Assembly (NCBI GenBank): GCA_903901335.1
Contig: CAIUQR010000069.1
Coordinates: forward strand, 1-49,749
Length of the DNA stretch: 49,749 nt
DNA from: an uncultured delta proteobacterium
GTDB lineage: Bacteria > Desulfobacterota > Desulfobulbia > Desulfobulbales > Desulfocapsaceae
Direction of reading: 5' to 3'
The notes below the pieces were generated by a model. It did not search any database and was not told the origin of the DNA. It saw nothing but the letters and a program-made list of their open reading frames with translations. The translations under genes and the position numbers were made by a program. How positions within the stretch are numbered: position 1 is the stretch's first letter; each line of letters opens with the position of its first letter. Shown in pieces: positions 24,152-31,184 of this stretch.

Positions 24152-25087
24152 TCAACGCAGATAATGCTCTGTTATATCTGCCCGTTCATGTCCCATTTCG
24201 CGGGACACCTGACCAATTGTCTGCTCATATGATTTTCCGTTTCGCTGCAATTCCGCATGACGATTTTGGGCCCAGGACCAACGCAATCCATGCGATCCTT
24301 CGTATTTTTGGCCGGAGGCCGCGGCAGCGGCCTTCAGTGCGTTGCGGTATGCTTCCGTCTTGAATTCAAACCGGCCATTGGCGGCTTCCTTTTCCAACCG
24401 GGCATAGGTTTCTGGCTGCACACCAACCTCGCGGATTTTTCCACCCTTGCCCTGGACCTTGATCCAGCCCTTGACTTCCCCGGTCTGTGAGTCGGGACGG
24501 ATGCCCATTAAGCTCGCCTCCTTGATGCGGTTGGCTTCGGAGACTCTCGCCCCGCCCTCTTGCTGGATTGCGGCAGCAAGTCTGAACTTCTCACCCCGAA
24601 CAGCTTCAACCAATCCCCTCGGGTTCCGGTACGCCCTTGTCCCTTCGAAACGATCCAGGTCCCGGCCCGCCTCTCTGACCTCAATGATCGCCTCGCTGAA
24701 TTGGTAGGTCTGGCCTGTGAGATTTTGCTCCCCGTAACGGTTGAGGGCAACTTCCAGCTTTTCCAAAGCGGCACAGTATTGACTTAAGGTGGCATGAGCG
24801 ACGCCGGCATCAATTTTCGATTCTAAAAACGATTTGACATCTTCGCCGGACAATTTCTCAATATCTTTCACACCCAATTCTTCTTTGGCGTAACGAAAGC
24901 AGTCTTTACTCACATCGCGGTAGGCATCCAGGGTGGCATAGGACTTCACACCCATCTCTTTGCCTATCTGGTGCCAGGTTACGGCACCACCGGCCCTTGC
25001 CAAGCTTTTGGCCTCGTGCTTGGACGTACCGATCTCTTTTACGGTCTCAAAGACCTGGTGCACCTGATGAGCCACTGATCCGCGCAT
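24152..25087 (-). CDS. Tyrosine recombinase / site-specific integrase
   Basis: The 311-residue protein has the catalytic set: Arg in GGARVSEA, Lys in KVQGKGGKIREVGV, His-x-x-Arg in HGLRWSWAQ, His in SREMGHERAD, and the nucleophile Tyr in ITEHYL one residue from the stop. The N-terminal SAM-like part (TLDAYRDVSKDCFRYAKEEL) binds the DNA arms. Termination right after the tyrosine is abrupt, but the residues needed are present. It lies between the short element and the tandem hairpin repeats, which may be its sites. It could serve multimer resolution, or integration of a cassette or the whole element. Confidence 0.85.
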   Translation of the reverse strand: MRGSVAHQVHQVFETVKEIGTSKHEAKSLARAGGAVTWHQIGKEMGVKSYATLDAYRDVSKDCFRYAKEELGVKDIEKLSGEDVKSFLESKIDAGVAHATLSQYCAALEKLEVALNRYGEQNLTGQTYQFSEAIIEVREAGRDLDRFEGTRAYRNPRGLVEAVRGEKFRLAAAIQQEGGARVSEANRIKEASLMGIRPDSQTGEVKGWIKVQGKGGKIREVGVQPETYARLEKEAANGRFEFKTEAYRNALKAAAAASGQKYEGSHGLRWSWAQNRHAELQRNGKSYEQTIGQVSREMGHERADITEHYLR

Positions 25088-25194
25088 AATATTTTCGTTT
25101 CTTCCGGCATTTATTTCTCCCCCGGATGGGTAGGTGTCTTTAATACCGTGATTTTTTAAAGAGATTTCGAACTCTTTTTGTATCTCATTTTCTT

Positions 25195-25590
25195 TCTTTT
25201 TTTACCTCTTCGGTAAAAGTTCCCTTGAGATGGAGGGAGGCCGGACACGTTCCTTGCCAAGGGGTTTTTCTATCAGCGGACTAACAGCATCACATCAGAT
25301 AGTTTTGCCAGCGGACTACCAGCATCACATCAGGCAAATTCACCATGCACAAGTGCATACGGGTCTATATCTCATTTTTTTACCTCTTCGGTAAAATTCC
25401 CTGAGATGGGGATTCCGGACACGTTCCTTGCCAGGGTGTTTTTCTATCAGCGGACTAACAGCATCACATCAGATAGTTTTGCCAGCGGACTACCAGCATC
25501 ACATCAGGCAAATTCATCATGCACAAGTGCATACGGGTCTATATCTCTTTTTTTTACCTCTTCGGTAAAATTCCCTGAGATGGAGGGTGC
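25195..25590. repeat. Two and a part tandem ~176-bp repeats with paired hairpins
   Basis: Units begin with TACCTCTTCGGTAAAA at about 25203, 25381 and 25555 (third partial). Each full unit contains TTTACC-TCTTC-GGTAAA, two hairpins with a shared loop (AGCGGACTA, then CAGCATCACATCA) but different stems (CTATC/GATAG and TTTGCC/GGCAAA), and ATGCAC-AA-GTGCAT. The stems change on both sides, so pairing seems to matter. They lie upstream of the recombinase gene and before the candidate oriT. They are not CRISPR. Confidence 0.75.
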
Positions 25591-25674
25591 GCAATAATGC
25601 GGTTAATAATATGCATACAGAATACTCTAGCGGCTGCGCCGAAGTCAACAGCAAAAGCGCGGCCAAAAGAGAAA

Positions 25675-25761
25675 CGCACCGCCGCTTTATGCAACACAAC
25701 AGCCGTTGCATAAAGCGGCGGTGCGCTTAAATCATCGCAATTTTATTGCGATGATTTAAGC
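25675..25761. other. Twin perfect hairpins, candidate oriT region
   Basis: Hairpin 1 has 20-bp perfect arms (25675-25694 with 25706-25725; core GCCGCTTTATGCAA). Hairpin 2 has 16-bp arms (25725-25740 with 25746-25761; CTTAAATCATCGCAA). They abut each other, 55 bases before a TraK-like gene. Transfer origins typically hold such inverted repeats beside relaxosome genes. I could not place a nic consensus, and no relaxase is in the window. Confidence 0.5.
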
Positions 25762-25765
25762 ATTT

Positions 25766-25793
25766 TTGTATTGTGATACAATCCAAGTATAAA
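25766..25793 (+). promoter_or_regulatory. Promoter/operator of the TraK-like gene
   Basis: TTGTAT (25766-25771), 16 bases, then TATAAA (25788-25793) is a fair promoter. TTGTAT and ATACAA (25776-25781) form a palindrome over the -35 region, suggesting autoregulation. Confidence 0.4.
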
Positions 25794-25815
25794 TTCCAAC
25801 GTTGTGGAGCAATGA

Positions 25816-26334
25816 ATGGACAAGAAAAAAGTGGATAGCCTGAGCAAAACAACCTCCGAAAAACGCGACGAGTTGTTTAGCTGGTTCACATCGCAGGGCG
25901 ACGTGATCCGGATCGCGGCAGTGCAGGAGCAAGGTGAGTTGGCGTTCCGACACAAGGACGAATACCAAAAAGCATATCGGGCAGAATTCTATTACGCCAT
26001 GTTGGTGCGGGCCGTGGCCAAGCTGCGTTGGATCGAGTCGTCCCACGCACAAAAAGCCGCACTCGCCGATGAGGAGGCTCATGAATTAACGGCCAGGCGA
26101 AGAGAGCGATTCAAAAACAAGGCTGCCGCAAGACGGCATAAGCCGAGCCCAAAGAAAGAAGTCATTCGCGTTCGATTTTTTGAAGAAATCAAACAGCTCA
26201 GGGGTGAAGGGTTTTCTTGGCGTCAGATCACAGAGTTTTTGAAAGAATACCGCAAAGCGGTATTTGGTTGGTCCTACTTGAAAACGACCTACGAAGCATT
26301 AGAGAAAGAACGAGCGATGGAGGTGGAGGCATGA
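25816..26334 (+). CDS. TraK-like (IncP type) oriT-binding relaxosome protein candidate
   Basis: The 172-residue protein has a basic middle (TARRRERFKNKAAARRHKPS). Its C-terminal segment, VRFFEEIKQLRGEGFSWRQI then TEFLKEYRKAVFGWSYLKTTY, resembles the IncP TraK pattern of a helix, a Gly-Tyr/Phe-Ser turn, an x-x-I-W/x-E-x-L/M helix and a Ser-Tyr-x-x-F/L motif. IncP TraK binds oriT and bends it, helping the relaxase. GGAG lies six bases before ATG 25816. The twin hairpins upstream would be its target. It is translationally coupled to the next gene. The TraK assignment is a pattern resemblance only and is distinct from the F-type TraK at 14933. Confidence 0.55.
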   Translation: MDKKKVDSLSKTTSEKRDELFSWFTSQGDVIRIAAVQEQGELAFRHKDEYQKAYRAEFYYAMLVRAVAKLRWIESSHAQKAALADEEAHELTARRRERFKNKAAARRHKPSPKKEVIRVRFFEEIKQLRGEGFSWRQITEFLKEYRKAVFGWSYLKTTYEALEKERAMEVEA

Positions 26335-26711
26335 ATGAAAGAAAGAGAGAATTGGAACTGCAGGAACTAAAAAAAAGGCTACAAGAATCAGAACGGAAAA
26401 TAGAGGAAATAACAAAGTCCTGGCTGGCTTCTCGAACCGCCTGGACTAAGGACTTAAAAATTCATGAGTATCAAATTGTTAATCTTGTACAACTGGTTCA
26501 GAAGAAAAATGAGGGGATCATGAAAGGCATTGATAAAGCCGAAAAGCGGAAAATTAAAGAAAACAGAAAACCGATGACCGCACGGGAGAGAGAAGGAATA
26601 GAAAGAAAATTGCATAAGGAGCTTCAAGACACGCTGAAAAAACGCCTCGATGAGTCAGAAATTCTGACCAGAGAAAGCCAACCATTCCTTTCCATTCCAA
26701 AGAACGCTTAA
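26331..26711 (+). CDS. Coiled-coil protein coupled to the TraK-like gene
   Basis: The ATG overlaps the previous stop as ATGA. The 126-residue product is almost wholly charged and helical, with heptad-like runs (LELQELKKRLQESERKIEEI). It has no membrane segment or enzyme motif. In IncP plasmids a second small gene (traL or traM) follows traK, so this may be a relaxosome accessory. The sequence does not identify it. Confidence 0.6.
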   Translation: MNERKRELELQELKKRLQESERKIEEITKSWLASRTAWTKDLKIHEYQIVNLVQLVQKKNEGIMKGIDKAEKRKIKENRKPMTAREREGIERKLHKELQDTLKKRLDESEILTRESQPFLSIPKNA

Positions 26712-26734
26712 ACGTAAAGGCCGGCCTGCAATCA

Positions 26735-26969
26735 TCAAAGGTCGAGTATTTTATCTTGCGCCGCAAGAGATTCAGAGAGATCTTTCCCTGCTTTGAAACG
26801 AACGACCTTCTTTGCAGGAATCTTTATTACTTCGCCGGTCTTGGGGTTTCTCCCCTGGCGTTCAAGAGACTCCGTAATCTTCTCCAAAATGGAGCCTAAT
26901 GCTTTTTCTGCGATAACTTTGTAGTTTTTGCGGTATTAGCAATGCCTTCAATCAGGTCTTTCTTATCAT
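26735..26969 (-). pseudogene. Broken HU-family DNA-binding gene
   Basis: Read in three pieces, the minus strand gives the HU start ([16 protein letters not shown]), then in another frame [19 protein letters not shown], then [20 protein letters not shown] and [11 protein letters not shown]. One base seems lost right after the ATG, and another at the AAAG/TTATCG junction. The usual flap leading to GFGTF (about 20 residues) is missing before RQGRNP. The ATG overlaps the stop of the MucR-like gene as ATGA, so it was once coupled. An intact HU/IHF gene lies at 48138. Confidence 0.75.
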
Positions 26970-27616
26970 TTTTCCTTTTCCTCATCTTTCAGGGCGGCTG
27001 AATTTCGCTTGTGGCCACCTGTTCTTTTGAAAACGTGTTCCTCTGTTTGTTCCCGGCCTTTCCAGTACGTTCTTAGCATCTCTTTGGCCTTCTCGACCTG
27101 CGGTCTCGCCCTCATTTTTTCTTTAAACTCAGGAGTTCCGTGTTTCGAAGCTTGCTTCCTTCTTTTTGCATCTTCGCCTGTTTTTCCTTTGTTCAATTTT
27201 TCCAAATTTCTTGCAAGCAGAGTATCACTTACCGGTTGCCGGGGTTTGCGTGGAGATGAATGCGCCTTTTCGCGAGCCTTGTCACCATACCGGTCCAGTC
27301 GCCAAACACCTGAAGCAATCTTCTCTTTTGCATCATTGGAGTGTTTTTCTAAATTCTCAGGACACGCTAAACCATACGTCCACGGTATCCCGTAAATCTC
27401 GCGGTATTCATCTAGCTCCATGCCATGTATGGCTTTTAGATGCAACCCAAGAGTTCGGTACTTTTTCCCGCATCGAAGGCACACTATTTTTTCATCTCCG
27501 AAATAGGCGTCTAGTTCTTCAGGGGTCGTGAATTTGACCTCAACCGGGAATCCAGGCATTACAGCACGTCTGGCGGCTTTGGCTTCAATATTCGATTTCT
27601 GATTTTGCTTTTTCAT
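26966..27616 (-). CDS. MucR/Ros-family transcriptional regulator
   Basis: The 216-residue protein has the Ros/MucR zinc-finger signature: CLRCGKKYRTLGLHLKAIHG followed by MELDEYREIYGIPWTYGLAC (about residues 46-85). Zn ligands are the CxxC pair and the two histidines. The basic C-terminal half (RKPRQPVS, RRKQASKHG) is longer than in typical MucR (about 150 residues). Such regulators control transfer or virulence genes in Proteobacteria. It formerly headed a unit with the broken HU gene. A role in repressing transfer is inference. Confidence 0.82.
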   Translation of the reverse strand: MKKQNQKSNIEAKAARRAVMPGFPVEVKFTTPEELDAYFGDEKIVCLRCGKKYRTLGLHLKAIHGMELDEYREIYGIPWTYGLACPENLEKHSNDAKEKIASGVWRLDRYGDKAREKAHSSPRKPRQPVSDTLLARNLEKLNKGKTGEDAKRRKQASKHGTPEFKEKMRARPQVEKAKEMLRTYWKGREQTEEHVFKRTGGHKRNSAALKDEEKEK

Positions 27617-27923
27617 CCACCGTTCCTCGTTAATTCATTTCACAACCAATTAACCAACCGTAAAGCCTCAACCCTTTCAAATTCAATAATATTATGTCGA
27701 ACAACATCAGACACCAACTTAAAAGCTTAACGCCTAACCCCGGCCTGAACGCCGAGGCTTGCGGCTCAGGTTTTTCGGGTCAGCCAATTTTGAGTGTGGG
27801 GTTCTCACCCCTTTTTGTTTCTCATTTCTGCAATCATATATCTGGAGATGGAGCTGCCTGCAATCGATTTATTGCAATCTTATCGACCTTTTTTTAACCA
27901 TTGCTTTTAGTGGGTTTCGACAG
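27617..27923. other. Gene-free stretch upstream of the MucR-like gene
   Basis: I see no convincing coding frame. A GC-rich patch with GCCGAGGCTTGCGGC and the plus-strand frame at 27694 look like chance. It holds the promoter region of the MucR-like gene and the boundary of the right 102-bp repeat. Confidence 0.3.
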
Positions 27924-28025
27924 TCGGCCCGTTCTGCCTCACCTCCGTAAAATCCCCCCGCGCGCAACAACGGCGGCGCGAAACCGGGGGATTTTCTACG
28001 GTGAGACTCCACTCTGTCGGAGCAC
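27924..28025 (-). repeat. 102-bp repeat, right copy of the inverted pair
   Basis: This is the reverse complement of 23837-23938 with one mismatch (GCAGAAC against GCGGAAC). Together the copies flank 4.0 kb holding the recombinase, hairpin repeats, TraK-like pair, broken HU and MucR-like gene. Similarity stops sharply at both edges. Confidence 0.8.
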
Positions 28026-28049
28026 CTCACAGCCAAAAACTTTTTTTAT

Positions 28050-28440
28050 ACTTTTTTCTTGCAATTTATAATTATTCTGAATATTTTATTTGTTAGTAAA
28101 GGCTTCATCACTTGGTCTTTGCCAGGACGACACAACGGAGACTTTGTTGAAAGTCTCACCGATCCGAATTCAGCGATGCCCCGCTGCGGATGGACGGTAA
28201 AAAATCGAGGGACGCGATTGCGGGTATATTGATTGGCAACGTTCGTCCGTCTCAAAGCACATAGTGCGCCTCGTTTGGCAGTCATGCCTGTTGATCGGGG
28301 TTGAGACCTCGCCGGTTCTCTGCTTGGCCGAGCAGAGAGACTAAATTGCCATTTATGGCACAGGCAAAAACCCAAAAAAAGTGCAAGCGCTGCATCATTT
28401 ATCTGCATGGAGATAAAGCCCTACCTGTCGTCCACCTCCG
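28050..28440. other. Non-coding, hairpin-rich stretch of unknown role
   Basis: A minus-strand frame of 120 codons exists but looks non-coding (many Arg and Pro, no motif). The DNA holds several hairpins: GAGACTT/AAAGTCTC, CAGC/GCTG and TCTCTGCT/AGCAGAGA (about 28321-28343). A strong plus-strand terminator ends it. It lies between the candidate oriT block and the leading-region-like genes. It may encode a structured RNA or a single-strand promoter; both ideas are inference. Confidence 0.3.
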
Positions 28441-28482
28441 CGCCTAAGTGCAATGTGATCTTGCATTTAGGCGTTTTTTTTT
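28441..28482 (+). terminator. Intrinsic terminator with no upstream plus-strand gene
   Basis: CGCCTAAGTGCAA pairs with TTGCATTTAGGCG (one mismatch) around a 7-base loop, followed by nine T. No plus-strand gene lies upstream within 1.7 kb, so it may end a non-coding transcript. Confidence 0.65.
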
Positions 28483-28503
28483 ACACCCCCTCCCCAAAAA
28501 AGC

Positions 28504-28545
28504 AAAAAAAAAGAGCCGTTTCCCCGGTGAAGGAGAAACGGCTCT
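28504..28545 (-). terminator. Terminator after the HigA-like gene
   Basis: The stem AGAGCCGTTTC/GAAACGGCTCT with loop CCCGGTGAAGGA is followed on the minus strand by at least eight T. The hairpin is identical to 29303-29343. Confidence 0.8.
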
Positions 28546-28558
28546 GCGTTAATGTTGT

Positions 28559-28891
28559 TCAGGATACTGAAAAGCTTACGTGCTTGCCGGTTCTTGCCAG
28601 CATATTGACCAAGGAATCAATCGTAAATTTGATTGTTTTTTTATTGATTACGTCAGATATGCGTGGTCGAGTAACCCCGAGAATTTGTGCCGCCTCGGAT
28701 TGTTTCAGCTTCTTCTCGGTGATCCAACCAGCCAACTCGGTCATTAATGATTCTTTGATGGCCTGTTTTTCTGATATAATTCTCCTCGATTCGGCTAACA
28801 ACTCAGCAGCTTCTTCCGGTTCAAAGCCCAAGTCGGCAAACACGTTTCCGCCAACAGGGGTGATGTGTGTAATTACCTTTTCCGTATTCAT
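28559..28891 (-). CDS. higA: HigA-like HTH antitoxin
   Basis: The 110-residue protein has an XRE-type helix-turn-helix near its C-terminus (KKLKQSEAAQILGVTRPRIS, then DVINKKT). This is the layout of antitoxins that pair with HigB/Gp49-like toxins. It lies downstream of the toxin with an ATGA overlap, the reversed toxin-first order typical of higBA. It should bind the toxin and repress the operon through the palindrome at 29256-29275. Confidence 0.82.
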   Translation of the reverse strand: MNTEKVITHITPVGGNVFADLGFEPEEAAELLAESRRIISEKQAIKESLMTELAGWITEKKLKQSEAAQILGVTRPRISDVINKKTIKFTIDSLVNMLARTGKHVSFSVS

Positions 28892-29235
28892 TTTTCACTC
28901 CTTGCTTGAATGACAGATTTATAGCGCGCAGCCGCTACCTCTTTGTCATGTTTACTCGTGGTGTTGGTTTTTTTCTTGAAGCAATGCAGCACATAAATCC
29001 CTTCAGGGAATTTTGCCACATACATCACTCTAAACCACCCATCGTCAAGATTAATGATGATTTCTTTTGTGCCGGCACCACCTTCATTAAAAGGTTTCCA
29101 GTGGTCAGGCTCAAATCCAAATTGAACCTGGCTAAGTTGATGACCAGCGTCTTTGCGAGCCTTATGGGTGAAAATGTTGTCATCTTTGATGTCTCGTTGC
29201 GAAGACCCGCACCAAAAAATCGGTCTTTCTTTCAT
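28888..29235 (-). CDS. higB: HigB/Gp49-like toxin (RelE superfamily)
   Basis: The 115-residue protein matches the phage-derived Gp49-like/HigB pattern: EIIINLDDGWFRVMYVAKFP then GIYVLHCFKKKTNTTSKHD and an EVAAARYKSVI tail. These proteins cleave mRNA on ribosomes. The ATG has GGAGAGGGA upstream. A toxin-antitoxin pair here would stabilise the element after transfer. Confidence 0.84.
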   Translation of the reverse strand: MKERPIFWCGSSQRDIKDDNIFTHKARKDAGHQLSQVQFGFEPDHWKPFNEGGAGTKEIIINLDDGWFRVMYVAKFPEGIYVLHCFKKKTNTTSKHDKEVAAARYKSVIQARSEK

Positions 29236-29255
29236 TAAAAATCCCTCTCCCCATG

Positions 29256-29293
29256 ATGTATCAAATTTTATACATATAATATATAAAACGCAA
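29256..29293 (-). promoter_or_regulatory. Promoter and operator of the HigBA-like pair
   Basis: On the minus strand, TTGCGT (29293-29288), 15 bases, then TATAAA (29272-29267) forms a promoter. ATGTAT and ATACAT (29256-29275) make an inverted repeat over the -10 box, a likely HigA operator. Confidence 0.5.
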
Positions 29294-29302
29294 GGGTTTT
29301 TG

Positions 29303-29343
29303 AAAAAAAAGAGCCGTTTCCCCGGTGAAGGAGAAACGGCTCT
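29303..29343 (-). terminator. Terminator after the DUF932 gene
   Basis: It has the same 11-bp stem and 12-base loop as 28504-28545, with a T-run on the minus strand. It separates the DUF932 gene from the HigBA promoter. Confidence 0.8.
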
Positions 29344-29346
29344 GCG

Positions 29347-30165
29347 TTAATTGTTGTTGGAACTCTTCAGTTCTCTCATTTTTTCCGTTAAATGCCAAAG
29401 AGCCTGATTCAACTTCACATCGCGATCAAGGGATTTCACCGGCCTGGTAGTAACACGCCGCCGATGTCCATTTTCGTTAACCTTCGATCCTCGAAGTCCC
29501 CCACGGACGATATTTTCCTGAACGGCGTTCATAACTGTCCAGAGATCGTCTTTGCAGTCTTCGTATCTCCGGGTAGAAAGCAGATTCTCTGAGTTGATAG
29601 GTGCCTTCTCCGGATCATCATAGACGAGCTTATGGGCCGATTCGGCAAATATGCCTTTTTCGGCAGGGGTCAAAGTAATCGCTTTCATGACCTCGATATT
29701 CTCAGCAACAACACCGGCATGGTTGGCGATCTCAAGTGCCGATCCGACCAGACCGTCGATGTCAAAACCGATATGCTTATGGCTGAAATTGACCAATTCC
29801 GAGCCGACCATCAATCCGTTTCCACAGACGAACCGCCAGACTCCAGCAAAGAGCTTTAACGAGCTGCCGAGATCGTGGGAATTCCAAAGCAAAAGATCCA
29901 CACGCTCGGATTCAAGCAACGTCGGTTGCCTGTGGGCAAAGCGAATTAAATGCTTCTGGAAAGATACCCGGTCATCCATCCTTGGCTTGCTTTGCTTGAC
30001 ATCAATCGGAAACCAATCGACATCTCGCAAGGCATCAACCACAGTCAAGGTAGGAACGAACGAATATTTTTCAGATGCTTTTGTGACAGGTCCGGTTGAA
30101 CCTGCTGCTGGTGCAATATTGATAATGTCTTCATTAGTCAAAAGGGTTGGGTTTTGAATAGTCAT
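29347..30165 (-). CDS. DUF932 protein
   Basis: The 272-residue protein follows the DUF932 pattern: SFVPTLTVVDALRDVDWFPI, LIRFAHRQPTL, a LLLWNSHDLGSSLKLFAGVW segment and FVCGNGLMVG. DUF932 proteins are common on plasmids, phages and leading regions next to RadC and anti-restriction genes; their activity is not established. AAGGAG precedes ATG 30165, and a hairpin leader lies at 30199-30250. Confidence 0.85.
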   Translation of the reverse strand: MTIQNPTLLTNEDIINIAPAAGSTGPVTKASEKYSFVPTLTVVDALRDVDWFPIDVKQSKPRMDDRVSFQKHLIRFAHRQPTLLESERVDLLLWNSHDLGSSLKLFAGVWRFVCGNGLMVGSELVNFSHKHIGFDIDGLVGSALEIANHAGVVAENIEVMKAITLTPAEKGIFAESAHKLVYDDPEKAPINSENLLSTRRYEDCKDDLWTVMNAVQENIVRGGLRGSKVNENGHRRRVTTRPVKSLDRDVKLNQALWHLTEKMRELKSSNNN

Positions 30166-30198
30166 TGTCTGTCTCCTTAAATGAGGAAGAAATGGTAT

Positions 30199-30250
30199 AG
30201 AGACAAAACACGTCCCCTCCCGGGGGCGTATGTCTTGCCCCTATGAGGGA
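30199..30250 (-). ncRNA. Hairpin leader 1 (radC-motif-like)
   Basis: In the mRNA sense an outer stem AGGGGCAAGACA pairs with the TGTTTTGTCTCT region and encloses GCCCCC/GGGG. CCCTCA precedes it. It sits 34 bases before the DUF932 start. Confidence 0.7.
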
Positions 30251-30274
30251 ATTAAGCTAAATATCGATTTTCTT

Positions 30275-30751
30275 TTACGGCATGTATCCTGAGTCGGCCA
30301 TTGACAGGACCGTGTTGCCGATCACGAGGTGATCAAGCACCTGGACATCGACGACCTTCAATATCTCCTTCAGTTTTTTGGTGAGATCGATATCGCGAGA
30401 ACTTGGCTCGACTTCACCTGAGGGATGATTATGTGCCAGGATGACAGCTGCAGCGTTCAGTTTCAGAGCTTCCTTGATGATCTCTCGTGGATGAACGGTT
30501 GTATAATTCACCGTACCACGAAACATTTCCTGGAAAGCAAGCACCCGATGTTGACTGTCCAAAAACAGACAGGCGAATATCTCATACTGGTGGCCGGAGA
30601 GCCTATTGCCAATCGCCTCCTTCGCCAGGTCAGATGAAGAAATACAGGTGCCGCGTCGAAGTTGAATACCGCTGAGTTGTCTTGCCGCAGAGAATATGAG
30701 TTCTTTCGGAGCGGGAATATACTCACCGCCGTTATCTTGAATGAACAGCAT
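30275..30751 (-). CDS. radC: RadC-family JAB/MPN-domain protein
   Basis: The 158-residue protein has the JAMM-type motif AVILAHNHPSGEVEPSSRDI (H-x-H-P-S-G-x8-D) and the upstream Glu in AFQEMFRGTVNYTTVHPREI. RadC proteins of mobile elements lack the N-terminal helix-hairpin-helix part of chromosomal RadC, as here; their role remains debated. I chose ATG 30751 because AAAGGAGG precedes it. The longer frame runs through the hairpin leader. Confidence 0.88.
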   Translation of the reverse strand: MLFIQDNGGEYIPAPKELIFSAARQLSGIQLRRGTCISSSDLAKEAIGNRLSGHQYEIFACLFLDSQHRVLAFQEMFRGTVNYTTVHPREIIKEALKLNAAAVILAHNHPSGEVEPSSRDIDLTKKLKEILKVVDVQVLDHLVIGNTVLSMADSGYMP

Positions 30752-30772
30752 GTCTGCCTCCTTTTGTGATTC

Positions 30773-30819
30773 GGGGCAAGACACCACCTCTCCAGGGGGC
30801 ATTTTGCCCCTGTGAGGGA
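30773..30819 (-). ncRNA. Hairpin leader 2 (radC-motif-like)
   Basis: GGGGCAA pairs with TTGCCCC around a GCCCCCTGG inner arm, 21 bases before the radC start. CCCTCA precedes it as in the others. Confidence 0.68.
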
Positions 30820-30838
30820 TTTTATTGTTTCGGTTAAA

Positions 30839-31081
30839 TCATCGCTTCCATTCCAGACCATGACCCATGACAATGGACCCGATTTTTCCGGGAGCACCAT
30901 CAATCAAGGTAAAAACGGTTTTTGGCCGAAACTCCTGGGCATCATATGCACGTAATACCGCCACAATAGCACTATGACGATTTTCGGCTACACATGCGTT
31001 CCAGAGGGTTGGTGGCAGTGACCCGGTTTCACAGTCGGGATGAATATGAACGTAGAAAGTTTGCAGATTTGCGTTTGCCAT
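30839..31081 (-). CDS. Unknown 80-residue protein
   Basis: A small soluble protein with LQTFYVHIHPDCETGSLPPT at its start and HSAIVAVLRAYDAQEFRPKT in the middle. No family is recognised. AAGGAGG precedes the ATG and a hairpin leader lies just upstream, so it is a genuine member of the cluster. It lies between RadC and the DUF2786 gene. Confidence 0.62.
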   Translation of the reverse strand: MANANLQTFYVHIHPDCETGSLPPTLWNACVAENRHSAIVAVLRAYDAQEFRPKTVFTLIDGAPGKIGSIVMGHGLEWKR

Positions 31082-31110
31082 TGTCTTGCCTCCTTATTGA
31101 AAAAAAGAAA

Positions 31111-31156
31111 GGGACAAAACAATGCCCCCTGGGGCATGTCTTGCCCCTCTGAGGGA
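31111..31156 (-). ncRNA. Hairpin leader 3 (radC-motif-like)
   Basis: AGGGGCAAGACA pairs with TGTTTTGTCCCT, enclosing GCCCCAGGGGGC. TCCCTCAG precedes it. It lies 30 bases before the 31081 start. Confidence 0.72.
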
Positions 31157-31184
31157 TAAAGCCGGAAACCGGCTCGAGCTGATT

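Noticed and set aside
25195..25590. CRISPR array
   Set aside because: There are only two and a part units of about 176 bp, with internal hairpins and no short repeat-spacer pattern. No cas genes are near apart from a lone Cas4-like nuclease far away.
27694..27897. 67-codon plus-strand ORF upstream of the MucR-like gene
   Set aside because: No ribosome-binding site and unconvincing composition. It runs towards the 102-bp repeat.
28046..28408. 120-codon minus-strand ORF
   Set aside because: It is rich in Arg, Pro and Ser with no motif or ribosome-binding site. The DNA looks structured and non-coding.
30752..30802. N-terminal extension of RadC
   Set aside because: It would translate through the hairpin leader. 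The ATG at 30751 has a strong ribosome-binding site.
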